This document shows, one piece after another, positions 1 through 6,135 of a stretch of 7,226 nt of DNA. The position numbers were made by a program, and so were the translations under genes. Source of the stretch: Euryarchaeota archaeon UBA103. Lineage in GTDB: Archaea > Thermoplasmatota > Poseidoniia > Poseidoniales > Thalassarchaeaceae. Within the stretch, counting starts at the first letter, position 1; each line of letters starts with the position of its first letter. Under the pieces are notes generated by a model. The model worked only from the letters and a program-made list of their open reading frames with translations. It did not search any database and was not told where the DNA came from. The stretch covers positions 1 through 7,226 of the forward strand of contig DAYH01000020.1 of assembly GCA_002506825.1 (NCBI GenBank), in the 5' to 3' direction.

Positions 1-301
1 TTGATGCCCTCTTGACCATGTTGTCCCATGAGTCTGATTCGTATTTCACAGGATCATTTGAGTTTATTCCTATGAAGCCCATTCCGTTTTCTCTTGCCTT
101 CTGTGCAATCTGCTCAATCCTTGGTTCGGAGCCTACCACATACGGACAGTGGTTGCAGGTGAACATAATGACCCCGCCGTTAACACCGATAGCATCGGAC
201 ATCGTAACCATTGTCTGTCCAGAGCCCCCATTGGCGTTCGGGAGTTCGAAGTTTGGAGCGTTGCTACCGGGCTCTATGGAGTTGGCCATGTGTCTCGGCA
301 T
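1..301 (-). CDS. Thioredoxin-fold redoxin with CNHC motif, N-terminal part (3' end beyond window)
   Basis: Partial gene, first 100 codons on the minus strand from an ATG at 301; the rest lies left of the window. The translation begins MPRHMANSIEPGSNAPNFEL, continues through a strand reading GGVIMFTCNHCPYVVGSEPR, and then has GFIGINSND. This pattern (hydrophobic strand, CxxC-P, later IAINSND-type strand) is the AhpC/TSA-like thioredoxin-family redoxin group whose active site is CNHCPY rather than CGPC. Such proteins are presumed thiol-disulfide oxidoreductases or peroxiredoxin-like reductants; the substrate is unknown. The N-terminus has no signal peptide or membrane segment, so it is probably cytosolic. 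A second in-frame ATG at 289 (MANSIEPG) is an equally plausible start. The gene begins 13 bp after the TPR gene's stop codon, so co-transcription is likely. A GGAGG at the very end of the TPR gene (320-324) lies 18 nt away, farther than usual for a ribosome binding site. Confidence 0.85.
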   Translation of the reverse strand, partial: MPRHMANSIEPGSNAPNFELPNANGGSGQTMVTMSDAIGVNGGVIMFTCNHCPYVVGSEPRIEQIAQKARENGMGFIGINSNDPVKYESDSWDNMVKRAS

Positions 302-314
302 GGAAGGAGGTGGT

Positions 315-2609
315 TCAATCCTCCGGCTGCAAGATCTTAGCAGATCCTGTAGGCCCGCCCTTGCACTCCTCTAGTCTCCTTCTGGCCAGTTTGTGTTGTG
401 GATCGACGTCTAGGACCTTTCTCCAGGCGTTAGCGGCGTTCTTTGTATCCCCTCTCTCATGGAGAATCGCCGCTATCATCAATCTCGCATCTATGTGCTT
501 CAGATCATTCCTAGCAGCGCTTTCGAAGTCAGAGAGTGCCTCCTGCCCCCTGCCGAAATCCAGATACAGGAGTCCTCTTTGATACCATGCATCTGAGTTT
601 GAGGGGTCTATCCGTAGAGCGGAGTTTAACGGCCTCTCAGCTTGTTCGGCCTTATCCATAGCAATCAGGCATGTCCCTAGGTGAACTAGGGCCATGACAT
701 GCTCGTCCCTCCTATCTAGAATTCTCCTTAGTTCTGCCTCGGCCTCTCGCCAGTCAGCCAGATTCATGAGTACTTCTGCTCTCCTCTGTCTGGCAATTAG
801 CAAGGTTGGTGAAATTGAAATTAGATAGTTGGAATCATCCAGTGCTAAATCCAAGTCTCCCTTGAGCAAGGAAGCTGAGCATCTGTTCAGTCTCGCCCTG
901 ACATGATTGGGGTCTATAGCGAGAACCTTGGTGAAAAGAGTCTGTGACTCGGTCATCCTTCCCTGTCTGGCAGCTATGAGTCCCCTGACGAACGGGACTA
1001 TTGGGTGACCATGGAGGTGTGTCGCGACTTCAGCGATATGGGTATTCGCTTGGTCGAGTTTTCCCATTGCTATGCAAAGATTCGCCTCTTCCAAAGGAAT
1101 TGAGGTATGGTCTGGGATCAATCTCCTAGCTCTAACCAGGGCAACTTCTGCCTCGTTAAGAGAGCCCTGGAATCTCAGGGCCCTGGATCTGCCAAGCCAA
1201 GCGAGGCCGTTTTCTCTATCATGATCTATCGCCGCGTCAAACGAAATCAGTGCGTCTATCAGAAGTATTGGATCATGGTTCCCATATTCATCTCTGTATT
1301 GCTCCGTATCATACAGGTGCAACCTTCCTTCCATGACGTGCATGTGGCTACTCTCCCAACACACTGGAGGTGCGTCGTTGAGTGTCTCTTTTGCCCAGTC
1401 AATCGAGCCTGCTTTCATCAGGACCAGGCTTAGTCTGGCTCTGGCCTCAGCGTCCTCCGGAGACGTTTCCAGGTGTTCTTCTAATACTGCTCTTGCCGCA
1501 TCGAGCCTTTCATCGTTCTCAAGAATCTCGGACTCCATTATCACTCCGTATTCCCCGAGCGCTGTTGCCCTCCTAATGCTACGAATAGCTTCATTTGAAT
1601 TCCCATCTCCTGCCGCTAGAATACGTCCATGTAGAAGCCAAGCGGGACCATTATCCTCATCCATCTCTATGGCTTTCGTAATTGCCTCGTGTGCCGCACC
1701 CGCCTCGCCGAGCAGAATTAGCTTCGCCGCTCTCTCTACCAGTAGAGGAGAGTCTATCGGATCCAAGGCAGACATGTCTCCAGAGATCCTCGATTCCTTG
1801 GCCCTCAATGCGATTTCTGATAGCTTGGCTGAGCTCTCTGTCTCTTCAAGTGGCTGGCCCAAGGCGATTAGCCTGGTCTTATTCCTATCATACCTATCGT
1901 CATCGGAACCGACAAGGATCGCTGCTTGCTCGGCGAGAGCCTCCAAATCATCGGGGGAAGTGATCAATAGCCTCTCAAGGGTTCTATCCAGAGTATCCAA
2001 GTCTCCTGATTCTCTCTGGATTCTAGCCAATGATCTCAGTGATGCAGAGTCCTCTGGATCCATTTGGTTCGCCATTCTGTAACAGTCTGCCGCTCTTGCG
2101 GTTCTTTCGGATGCATGCAAGAGCTCACCTAGGATTCTATGCTCCCCTCCATTGAGCTCCAAGTCCTCTGCCCTCATCTCTGCCTCTGTGAGGATGGCGT
2201 CTAGCCTGACAACAAGAGGGAGTAACCCAGGCAGTATTGAGGCATTGCCACTGGATTCGCTACTGTGCTTCTCGATGATTGCCTTAGCGGCATGGGAGGC
2301 TATTGCGCATGACTCGCTTGAGCTAACCGCTACTCCTTGATCGAAAAGTAAGTTCTCAGCACTCTCTAGCTTACGGTGAACACCGAGTAGATTACGGACC
2401 TCGGGCGTCTCCCCGAGAATCGTATCCACCCCCCTGGAAAGCAGGTCTAGTCTCTGGGTAGTGTCAGATAAATTAGTCTGAAGATCACCCATTCTATTCA
2501 TCATTCTGTCTCTCTGACTTAGAACGGATCTATGTCTCAGCCAAAGAGCGAGGACCGTTACTCCCAGAATCCCATAGAGGGCCAGGATGCCGGCGGTGGT
2601 CTGATCCAT
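315..2609 (-). CDS. Membrane-anchored tetratricopeptide-repeat (TPR) protein
   Basis: 764 residues. Residues 7-24 form one hydrophobic helix (ILALYGILGVTVLALWL) followed by RHR, so the N-terminus is probably a membrane anchor with the bulk of the protein in the cytoplasm by the positive-inside rule. Residues 29-65 look like a short coiled coil. From about 155 to 745 there are degenerate TPR units; the clearest end in the usual helix B to next-repeat form, for example DPEDSASLRSLARIQRESGD (184-203), SPEDAEARARLSLVLMKAGS (383-402), DPNHVRARLNRCSASLLKGD (566-585), DPSNSDAWYQRGLLYLDFGR (668-687) and DPQHKLARRRLEE (736-748). TPR arrays bind other proteins, so a scaffold or assembly role is inferred; no catalytic domain is visible. 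The ATG at 2609 is chosen because it places the anchor at the extreme N-terminus; the preceding sequence has no good ribosome binding site. It lies 97 bp downstream of dnaG and 13 bp before the redoxin gene, consistent with one operon. No orthologous gene name is recognised. Confidence 0.9.
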   Translation of the reverse strand: MDQTTAGILALYGILGVTVLALWLRHRSVLSQRDRMMNRMGDLQTNLSDTTQRLDLLSRGVDTILGETPEVRNLLGVHRKLESAENLLFDQGVAVSSSESCAIASHAAKAIIEKHSSESSGNASILPGLLPLVVRLDAILTEAEMRAEDLELNGGEHRILGELLHASERTARAADCYRMANQMDPEDSASLRSLARIQRESGDLDTLDRTLERLLITSPDDLEALAEQAAILVGSDDDRYDRNKTRLIALGQPLEETESSAKLSEIALRAKESRISGDMSALDPIDSPLLVERAAKLILLGEAGAAHEAITKAIEMDEDNGPAWLLHGRILAAGDGNSNEAIRSIRRATALGEYGVIMESEILENDERLDAARAVLEEHLETSPEDAEARARLSLVLMKAGSIDWAKETLNDAPPVCWESSHMHVMEGRLHLYDTEQYRDEYGNHDPILLIDALISFDAAIDHDRENGLAWLGRSRALRFQGSLNEAEVALVRARRLIPDHTSIPLEEANLCIAMGKLDQANTHIAEVATHLHGHPIVPFVRGLIAARQGRMTESQTLFTKVLAIDPNHVRARLNRCSASLLKGDLDLALDDSNYLISISPTLLIARQRRAEVLMNLADWREAEAELRRILDRRDEHVMALVHLGTCLIAMDKAEQAERPLNSALRIDPSNSDAWYQRGLLYLDFGRGQEALSDFESAARNDLKHIDARLMIAAILHERGDTKNAANAWRKVLDVDPQHKLARRRLEECKGGPTGSAKILQPED

Positions 2610-2677
2610 CAGTTAGAGCGGACCTACTGGACTTTTGATGCCTTCTGCTAATGTGGTTACTCAGGCGTAGGTTCCAA

Positions 2678-2694
2678 GCGGGACTACGTCCCGC
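2678..2694. repeat. Perfect 7-bp inverted repeat (hairpin) between dnaG and the TPR gene
   Basis: GCGGGAC, TAC, GTCCCGC: a perfect 7-bp stem with a 3-nt loop, six of seven pairs G:C. It begins 13 bp past the dnaG stop codon. In the direction of transcription it is not followed by a run of T, so it does not look like a bacterial intrinsic terminator, and archaeal termination relies on T tracts. It could be an RNA processing or 3'-end stabilising hairpin within a dnaG-TPR transcript, or a protein binding site. Only the symmetry is observed; any function is inferred. Confidence 0.5.
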
Positions 2695-2706
2695 CAGAAA
2701 TACTCC

Positions 2707-3873
2707 TCAGAGGTCTTCAGATGAGTAGGCCTGGACGTTCCCCTTCCGGGTTACGCCACCGACGGAGGTACCGAGAACATTCTCAATACCTGCTCCTGAT
2801 GCTAATTCGAAAATCCTGTCATTGACCTTCCCTGCGAAGACGAGTCCTGTCGCCCCCTCGGTATCGGCCATTGCGGATGCAAGGGCCCTAGCACCAATTG
2901 GATCGGTTCCAGACCCATCCTCCAGGATAATGACTGCGTTGTTCTTCTTCAGTCCCTCAAGGTGGGATGCCCAGCCCTTTACGTGGTCAGGAGCAACTAA
3001 CGACTCACTGCCTCTTCCGACAGACTTGTCATCCTCCTTATTCAGCTCTGACTGTATCCTAGGAACTGCCTTAGTTGCGACCTCTTTCTGTTGTAGATAC
3101 TTCGTGACAACCTTTCCTTCGAGGTGTTCAACCTCCCTGCTTTGTGGTGCCATGGCTACATGGGTCAGGGCCTTTCCTAGTTGGCCGTTTATCTCCATAA
3201 GGAGAAGCTTTCCGCCTCGGTCGCCGTCTATGAATGCTGTAACCCCTTTCTTGCTCTTGGCGAGCTCGACAAGCTCGGGCTTGATTCCAGATCCCATTGT
3301 TGCGATTGCGTTCTTGATTCCGAACTTTAGAAGATTCCTGACATCATTCCTACCTTCGACAATTATGATGGCTTCTGACTCGGTGACATTTGGGCCGGCG
3401 GTCATACCGTGATACTCAGTCTCCTTGTCCAACGTCAGAACTGCTCTGACCTCTTCGAGGATGTTCTTTGAGTCGTCTACCCCAGAGTTTACCATTTTCA
3501 GCAGAAGCTGCTTCCCTCTCTCAATTACATGATCCCTCTTGGAAGACTGCTGGTTCTCAATCATCTTGACCTTGATTACCGCCTTACATGGACCAATCCT
3601 ATCTATCGTTTCCAGAGCTGCGCCTATAACGGCTGTGCTGACTTGGTCTAGTGATGAAGAAACAAGAATCTCTCCTTGCACCTTCCCCTTGTTCTGATGA
3701 AGAACCACATCCACATGTCCTATTCGACCTGTTCTCTGTAGCTTTCTTAGTTGGAGCGCTTCTCCCAACAGACCCTCGGTCTGCCCGAAAATTGCGCCGA
3801 CCACGTCCTTTCTCTGGACGTTTCCATCCGTACGGATGGAAGCGTGTATGACATACTTTCCTTCTTGTGACAT
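2707..3873 (-). CDS. dnaG: Archaeal DnaG primase (Toprim domain; exosome-associated)
   Basis: 388 residues from the ATG at 3873. The N-terminus (KYVIHASI, then DVVGAIFGQTEGLLGEAL, LRKLQRTGRIGHVDV) is the hallmark of archaeal DnaG. The Toprim domain spans roughly 166-245, with the conserved glutamate in IVEGRNDV (E173) and the metal-binding pair in FIDGDRGG (D216, D218). The C-terminal part (VFAGKVNDRIFELASGAGIENVLG) is also typical. Family knowledge: archaeal DnaG is a poly(A)-binding subunit of the RNA exosome and has primase activity in vitro in Sulfolobus; which role dominates here cannot be told from sequence. The start is set by the family's usual N-terminus and by AAAGGAG at 3884-3890, 10 nt upstream. 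The frame stays open to an ATG at 4038, which would add 55 residues lacking family resemblance. The gene is first in a probable dnaG-TPR-redoxin operon. Length is within or slightly below the family range. Confidence 0.95.
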   Translation of the reverse strand: MSQEGKYVIHASIRTDGNVQRKDVVGAIFGQTEGLLGEALQLRKLQRTGRIGHVDVVLHQNKGKVQGEILVSSSLDQVSTAVIGAALETIDRIGPCKAVIKVKMIENQQSSKRDHVIERGKQLLLKMVNSGVDDSKNILEEVRAVLTLDKETEYHGMTAGPNVTESEAIIIVEGRNDVRNLLKFGIKNAIATMGSGIKPELVELAKSKKGVTAFIDGDRGGKLLLMEINGQLGKALTHVAMAPQSREVEHLEGKVVTKYLQQKEVATKAVPRIQSELNKEDDKSVGRGSESLVAPDHVKGWASHLEGLKKNNAVIILEDGSGTDPIGARALASAMADTEGATGLVFAGKVNDRIFELASGAGIENVLGTSVGGVTRKGNVQAYSSEDL

Positions 3874-4098
3874 ATTTTCATTTCTCCTTTCGCTATCGGG
3901 CCCACTTTCGGGGCCTCGTTCCAGTAGCCGAAAATCGGCAGTGATGGGTGCGTGGCACCCTCGAGTAGGCCTAAGCTTGATTACAGCGGAGGCCTCTACC
4001 TTCATGAACGCTCCTGATGGATTTTCATTGTGAAACATGTTAGATAGGTCATGAAAGTCGGCGTTTTTGGGCCTGATCTACGAAGCGGATATGTGTGA
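3874..4098. other. Divergent intergenic region between dnaG and the small ORF/mobA operon, with three hairpins
   Basis: 225 bp separating dnaG from the plus-strand small ORF. Near dnaG it holds three short perfect inverted repeats in a row: GGCCC/GGGCC with a 7-nt loop (3899-3915), GCCGA/TCGGC with a 3-nt loop (3927-3939) and GGGTGC/GCACCC with a 3-nt loop (3946-3960). If transcription of dnaG starts farther upstream these would fold in the mRNA leader. No clear TATA box was found for either direction; the AT-rich stretches at 4021-4035 and 4061-4067 are weak candidates. The dnaG frame is open across the region from an ATG at 4038, so an N-terminal extension is an alternative reading. Confidence 0.5.
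3884..3890 (-). promoter_or_regulatory. Ribosome binding site deciding the dnaG start
   Basis: On the minus strand the sequence reads AAAGGAG, a strong match to the Shine-Dalgarno consensus, 10 nt before the ATG at 3873. It supports initiation at that ATG, which is also where the archaeal DnaG family normally begins, over the upstream in-frame ATG at 4038. Confidence 0.65.
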
Positions 4099-4326
4099 GT
4101 GCCCCCACAGGTGACTGTGTCTGGACGTCTGCTGCCCTCGGAAGATCCGATAGCAGAGAGCGTATTGGAGTGGACCATCATGAGAGACTCCAGAGACATA
4201 CGACAGCTGATGGTTTGGTTGGAGGAGTCAGAAGGGAGGAAAGAGAGATCTATCTTCATGAGTAGGGCTCTGGATCTGATGGATGAAATCCAGTACGCCC
4301 TAAGTAGATTGGACGAGCTGAGGTGA
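4099..4326 (+). CDS. Small protein of unknown function, coupled to mobA
   Basis: 75 residues if it starts at the GTG at 4099; other in-frame starts are GTGs at 4111 and 4117 and an ATG at 4180 (48 residues). I do not recognise the family. The last 48 residues look alpha-helical and highly charged (MRDSRDIRQLMVWLEESEGR, then two further helix-like stretches ending ALSRLDELR), suggesting a small helical or coiled-coil cytoplasmic protein; there is no cysteine, signal peptide or membrane segment. The stop codon lies only 4 bp before the mobA TTG start, and AGGTGA formed by its last codons (4321-4326) is the only ribosome binding site available to mobA. Together with the closed upstream frame of mobA this argues for real translation here, with mobA coupled to it. 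A link to molybdenum cofactor work is inferred from position alone. The region could still be mere leader sequence. Confidence 0.55.
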   Translation: MPPQVTVSGRLLPSEDPIAESVLEWTIMRDSRDIRQLMVWLEESEGRKERSIFMSRALDLMDEIQYALSRLDELR

Positions 4327-4330
4327 AGGC

Positions 4331-4882
4331 TTGCGTTCGCTTATACTGGCCGGAGGGAAGTCATCTAGGATGGGCAGTGACAAGTGCCTGTTGGAGGTGG
4401 ATGGGGTAACATGTATCCAGAGAGTTGCTATGACTCTCGCAGAGGCCGGGCTGGAGCCAATCAGAATTTCTGTTGCGTCTCCTGAGCACATGGAGGCGTA
4501 CGGTAGGACACTAGACTCCTCCCTGCAGATTGAGTGGGTGATAGATTCGAATCCCCATTCGGGACCCATAGAGGCCATACTGGAAGCGTTGTTAGACCCT
4601 TTCTGCAATGACCCTCTGCAGATATCGCCTGTTGATGTTCCTTGGCTCGAAATGGGACTTCTTGTGGAGCTCGAGAATATGATTGAGGATTGTAAGATCG
4701 CTATGCCTGTTTGCTCGGGTAGAACACACCCGTTGCTCGCTCTGGTTAGGCCAGAAGTAGCTCAATTGGTAGGAGATAGTAGGAGGCCACTGAGAGAGCA
4801 GTTCATTGAAATGAGCCATGTCCTAGTAGAGGCGGATGAACGTGTCGTCAGGAACGTAAACCAACCCAGTGATCTATGGTGA
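4331..4882 (+). CDS. mobA: Molybdenum cofactor guanylyltransferase (MobA-type NTP transferase)
   Basis: 183 residues. It opens with the nucleotidyltransferase signature LILAGGKSSRMGSDK (4-18), where the glycine-rich loop and the Arg/Lys bind the nucleotide. It has SGPIEAI at 77-83, a metal-binding aspartate in SPVDVPWL (D102) and the family's terminal NVNQPSDL (175-182), equivalent to the usual NINTPEDL. MobA transfers GMP from GTP to molybdopterin to form the guanine dinucleotide cofactor in the cytosol. Some archaeal members of this GT-A superfamily act on other substrates, so specificity is likely but not proved. The TTG at 4331 is the only start possible before the signature, because an in-frame TGA lies at 4319-4321. 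It sits 4 bp after the small ORF, and AGGTGA at 4321-4326 could serve as its ribosome binding site. Its last 9 bp overlap the 3' end of purN on the other strand. Confidence 0.9.
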   Translation: MRSLILAGGKSSRMGSDKCLLEVDGVTCIQRVAMTLAEAGLEPIRISVASPEHMEAYGRTLDSSLQIEWVIDSNPHSGPIEAILEALLDPFCNDPLQISPVDVPWLEMGLLVELENMIEDCKIAMPVCSGRTHPLLALVRPEVAQLVGDSRRPLREQFIEMSHVLVEADERVVRNVNQPSDLW

Positions 4883-5509
4883 TACCCTTCCTGAGGATAT
4901 GTCATCCAGTACCTTGGGATATAGTTCGTGCTCGGCTTCCTTGATTCTCTCGCTGAGTGTTTTGACGGTGTCAGAGTCAAGGACTGGGACCTCCCTCTGT
5001 TCGATGATAGGTCCGGAATCCACGCCCTCGTCCACGAAATGTACAGTGCACCCCGATACTCTGACTCCCGCTTCCAAGGCGTCTTTCTGAGCATGGGCAC
5101 CGGGAAAATCTGGGAGTAGCGAGGGGTGTATATTGACTAGTCTACCCTTCCAACGCGACACAAAAGAGCTAGTGAGTATTCTCATGTATCCACTGAGAAC
5201 TACTAGCTCAATATCCTTGGAGTCGATGATATTCATGATCTGTTCTTCATGAGCACTTCTCCTTTCGTCGCCCTTGAGATCTTTAGGCAGGGGAATAGCG
5301 ACAAAATCCACTCCGTAATCCCTGGCGTGGCTCAAACCCCCTGCCGACTCTGAGTCGGCTATCACCAGTGTTGTGGCGTGTAATCTGGTTCCTCCCTCTT
5401 GATGCTTCAATAGAGCTTGAAGGCCTGAGCCCCCTCCTGATATCATCACTGCTAGGCGGAGGGGCGAGTCTGGAGTGGCTTTCCTAGGAAGGACGTATTC
5501 GCCGCTCAC
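4874..5509 (-). CDS. purN: Phosphoribosylglycinamide (GAR) formyltransferase
   Basis: 211 residues. PurN transfers a formyl group from 10-formyltetrahydrofolate to GAR, the third step of de novo purine synthesis, in the cytosol. All key elements are visible: the phosphate-binding loop ISGGGSGLQALL (23-34), VVLSGYMRIL (103-112), the catalytic NIHPSLLPDFPG (126-137, with N126 and H128), and VDEGVDSGPII (159-169, with D164 equivalent to Asp144 of the E. coli enzyme). Length matches the E. coli protein (212). The GTG at 5509 is the only start that retains the first beta strand (LRLAVMISG), because the next Met is inside that strand and the frame upstream has no ATG before a stop at 5540-5542. This gives a 17-residue leader before the fold. 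Many archaea use the formate-dependent PurT for this step, so a folate-dependent PurN is informative about one-carbon metabolism. The stop codon overlaps the mobA 3' end. Confidence 0.95.
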   Translation of the reverse strand: MSGEYVLPRKATPDSPLRLAVMISGGGSGLQALLKHQEGGTRLHATTLVIADSESAGGLSHARDYGVDFVAIPLPKDLKGDERRSAHEEQIMNIIDSKDIELVVLSGYMRILTSSFVSRWKGRLVNIHPSLLPDFPGAHAQKDALEAGVRVSGCTVHFVDEGVDSGPIIEQREVPVLDSDTVKTLSERIKEAEHELYPKVLDDISSGRVSP

Positions 5510-5559
5510 GCTGTTCTGAAGGCGACTCTGGATTTCATGTTACTCATTGCTTGGTCCAT
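5506..5559 (-). other. Possible 17-codon leader ORF overlapping the purN start
   Basis: On the minus strand an ORF from the ATG at 5559 reads MDQAMSNMKSRVAFRTA and stops with TGA at 5506-5508. The stop shares bases with the purN GTG (GTGA), the arrangement typical of translational coupling. A TATA-like TTTAAGTT on the minus strand (5580-5587) lies about 26 bp before the ATG, so the transcript could begin at or near this codon. purN lacks a recognisable ribosome binding site of its own, which would fit re-initiation after this ORF. With only 17 codons the ORF could also be chance. Confidence 0.35.
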
Positions 5560-5576
5560 GAGAGATATCTAGGCGT

Positions 5577-5588
5577 CTTAACTTAAAG
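5577..5588. promoter_or_regulatory. Putative shared TATA-like element for purN and the DUF454 gene
   Basis: CTTAACTTAAAG is nearly symmetric: it reads TTAACTTAAA on the plus strand and TTTAAGTTAA on the minus strand. It is the only strongly AT-rich stretch in the 110-bp divergent gap. About 26 bp to the right falls near 5609, 11 nt before the DUF454 ATG; about 26 bp to the left falls near 5557-5559, the ATG of the purN leader ORF. Bidirectional use is inferred from spacing only. Confidence 0.4.
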
Positions 5589-5619
5589 CAACGGCCTCTA
5601 GGAGACACACGGGGAGAGT

Positions 5620-6105
5620 ATGGAAAGACTCGAGACTGTGGAGGAAATTGTGGAGGAATACTCCATCTCCAGCAGCCCATCGAAAAGCAGATTATACACC
5701 ATACTGGGAAGTCTCTTCGTTGTGTTTGCCATAATCGGAATATGGATTCCTGGATGGCCCACGGTATCTTGGGCGGTTCCCGCGGCTTACTTCTTCTCGA
5801 TATCAAGCGAGAGGCTTTTCCGATGGACCCTTACAAACGACTACTTCGGACCTGCTATTTTCGAGTACTACGCAACTGGGAAGACAATTCCCAAGCATGC
5901 CAAGTATGGGGTCGTCTCACTGATTGGGATAATGAGTGCCATATCTGCATACTTCGTTTGGGCGGTATCGACCAGAGGGACCGGTTCTCTCGGGGATCCT
6001 TCTTCGTGGGATGGGGCTGATCCTGGGTTCGGAGCAGTTACGGTGATTGTCGTTGGTTTAATTGGGATTTGGTACGTTGGTTTCAGAGTGCCGACAAGAA
6101 ATTAG
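5620..6105 (+). CDS. DUF454 (YbaN-like) integral membrane protein
   Basis: 161 residues. After a charged N-terminus (1-23), hydrophobic segments lie at about 26-43, 47-60, 96-115 and 137-155. The core reads IIGIWIPGWPTVSWAVPAAY (38-57), then SERLFRWTLTNDYFGPAIFEY (63-83) and GKTIPKHAKYGVVSLIGI (87-104). This order (short TM pair around a proline-rich turn, an S-x-RLxRWL-type helix, FGP, then IPxxAK before the next TM) is characteristic of DUF454, a family typified by E. coli YbaN with no established biochemical function. Members are usually about 120-140 residues; here an extra C-terminal loop (117-136) and one more membrane segment extend it. The ATG at 5620 is preceded by GGGGAG (5611-5616) at short spacing. 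It is divergent from purN and followed 52 bp later by another small membrane protein gene. Confidence 0.8.
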   Translation: MERLETVEEIVEEYSISSSPSKSRLYTILGSLFVVFAIIGIWIPGWPTVSWAVPAAYFFSISSERLFRWTLTNDYFGPAIFEYYATGKTIPKHAKYGVVSLIGIMSAISAYFVWAVSTRGTGSLGDPSSWDGADPGFGAVTVIVVGLIGIWYVGFRVPTRN

Positions 6106-6128
6106 ACGTGATTTCAGTAAAACACGCG

Positions 6129-6135
6129 TTTATTA
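6129..6135 (+). promoter_or_regulatory. Putative TATA box for the DUF2892 gene
   Basis: TTTATTA lies in the 52-bp gap after the DUF454 gene, with its centre 26 bp before the ATG at 6158. That is the standard archaeal distance from TATA box to transcription start, so the mRNA would begin at or next to the start codon (leaderless). This independent promoter also argues that the gene is not solely read through from the DUF454 gene. Confidence 0.45.

Noticed and set aside
12..374. Plus-strand 120-codon ORF at the left edge
   Set aside because: It is antisense to the redoxin gene and the 3' end of the TPR gene. The minus strand here has a clear CNHCPY redoxin signature, while the plus-strand translation resembles no family.
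1333..2082. Plus-strand 249-codon ORF antisense to the TPR gene
   Set aside because: Its translation is a serine/alanine-rich string with no domain pattern, as expected from the complement of a helical, Glu/Ala/Leu/Arg-rich TPR gene. No separate promoter or ribosome binding site supports it.
2678..2694. Intrinsic terminator after dnaG
   Set aside because: The hairpin is not followed by a T run in the direction of transcription, and archaeal terminators are T tracts rather than hairpins. It is recorded only as an inverted repeat.
2822..3412. Plus-strand 196-codon ORF antisense to dnaG
   Set aside because: It lies wholly inside dnaG, whose Toprim motifs are unambiguous, and its translation shows only low-complexity Ser/Pro/Phe-rich sequence.
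3874..4038. N-terminal extension of dnaG to the ATG at 4038 as the annotated start
   Set aside because: The archaeal DnaG family normally begins a few residues before KYVIHA, and a strong AAAGGAG precedes the ATG at 3873. The extension has no family resemblance. It is kept only as an alternative in the findings.
4002..4259. Minus-strand 85-codon ORF across the dnaG/mobA gap
   Set aside because: It is mostly antisense to the small ORF before mobA, has no recognisable motif or ribosome binding site, and ends in a different frame inside the dnaG leader.
4762..5119. ORFs in other frames across the mobA/purN junction
   Set aside because: Both strands are already explained by MobA and PurN with full catalytic motifs; the other frames give no recognisable protein.
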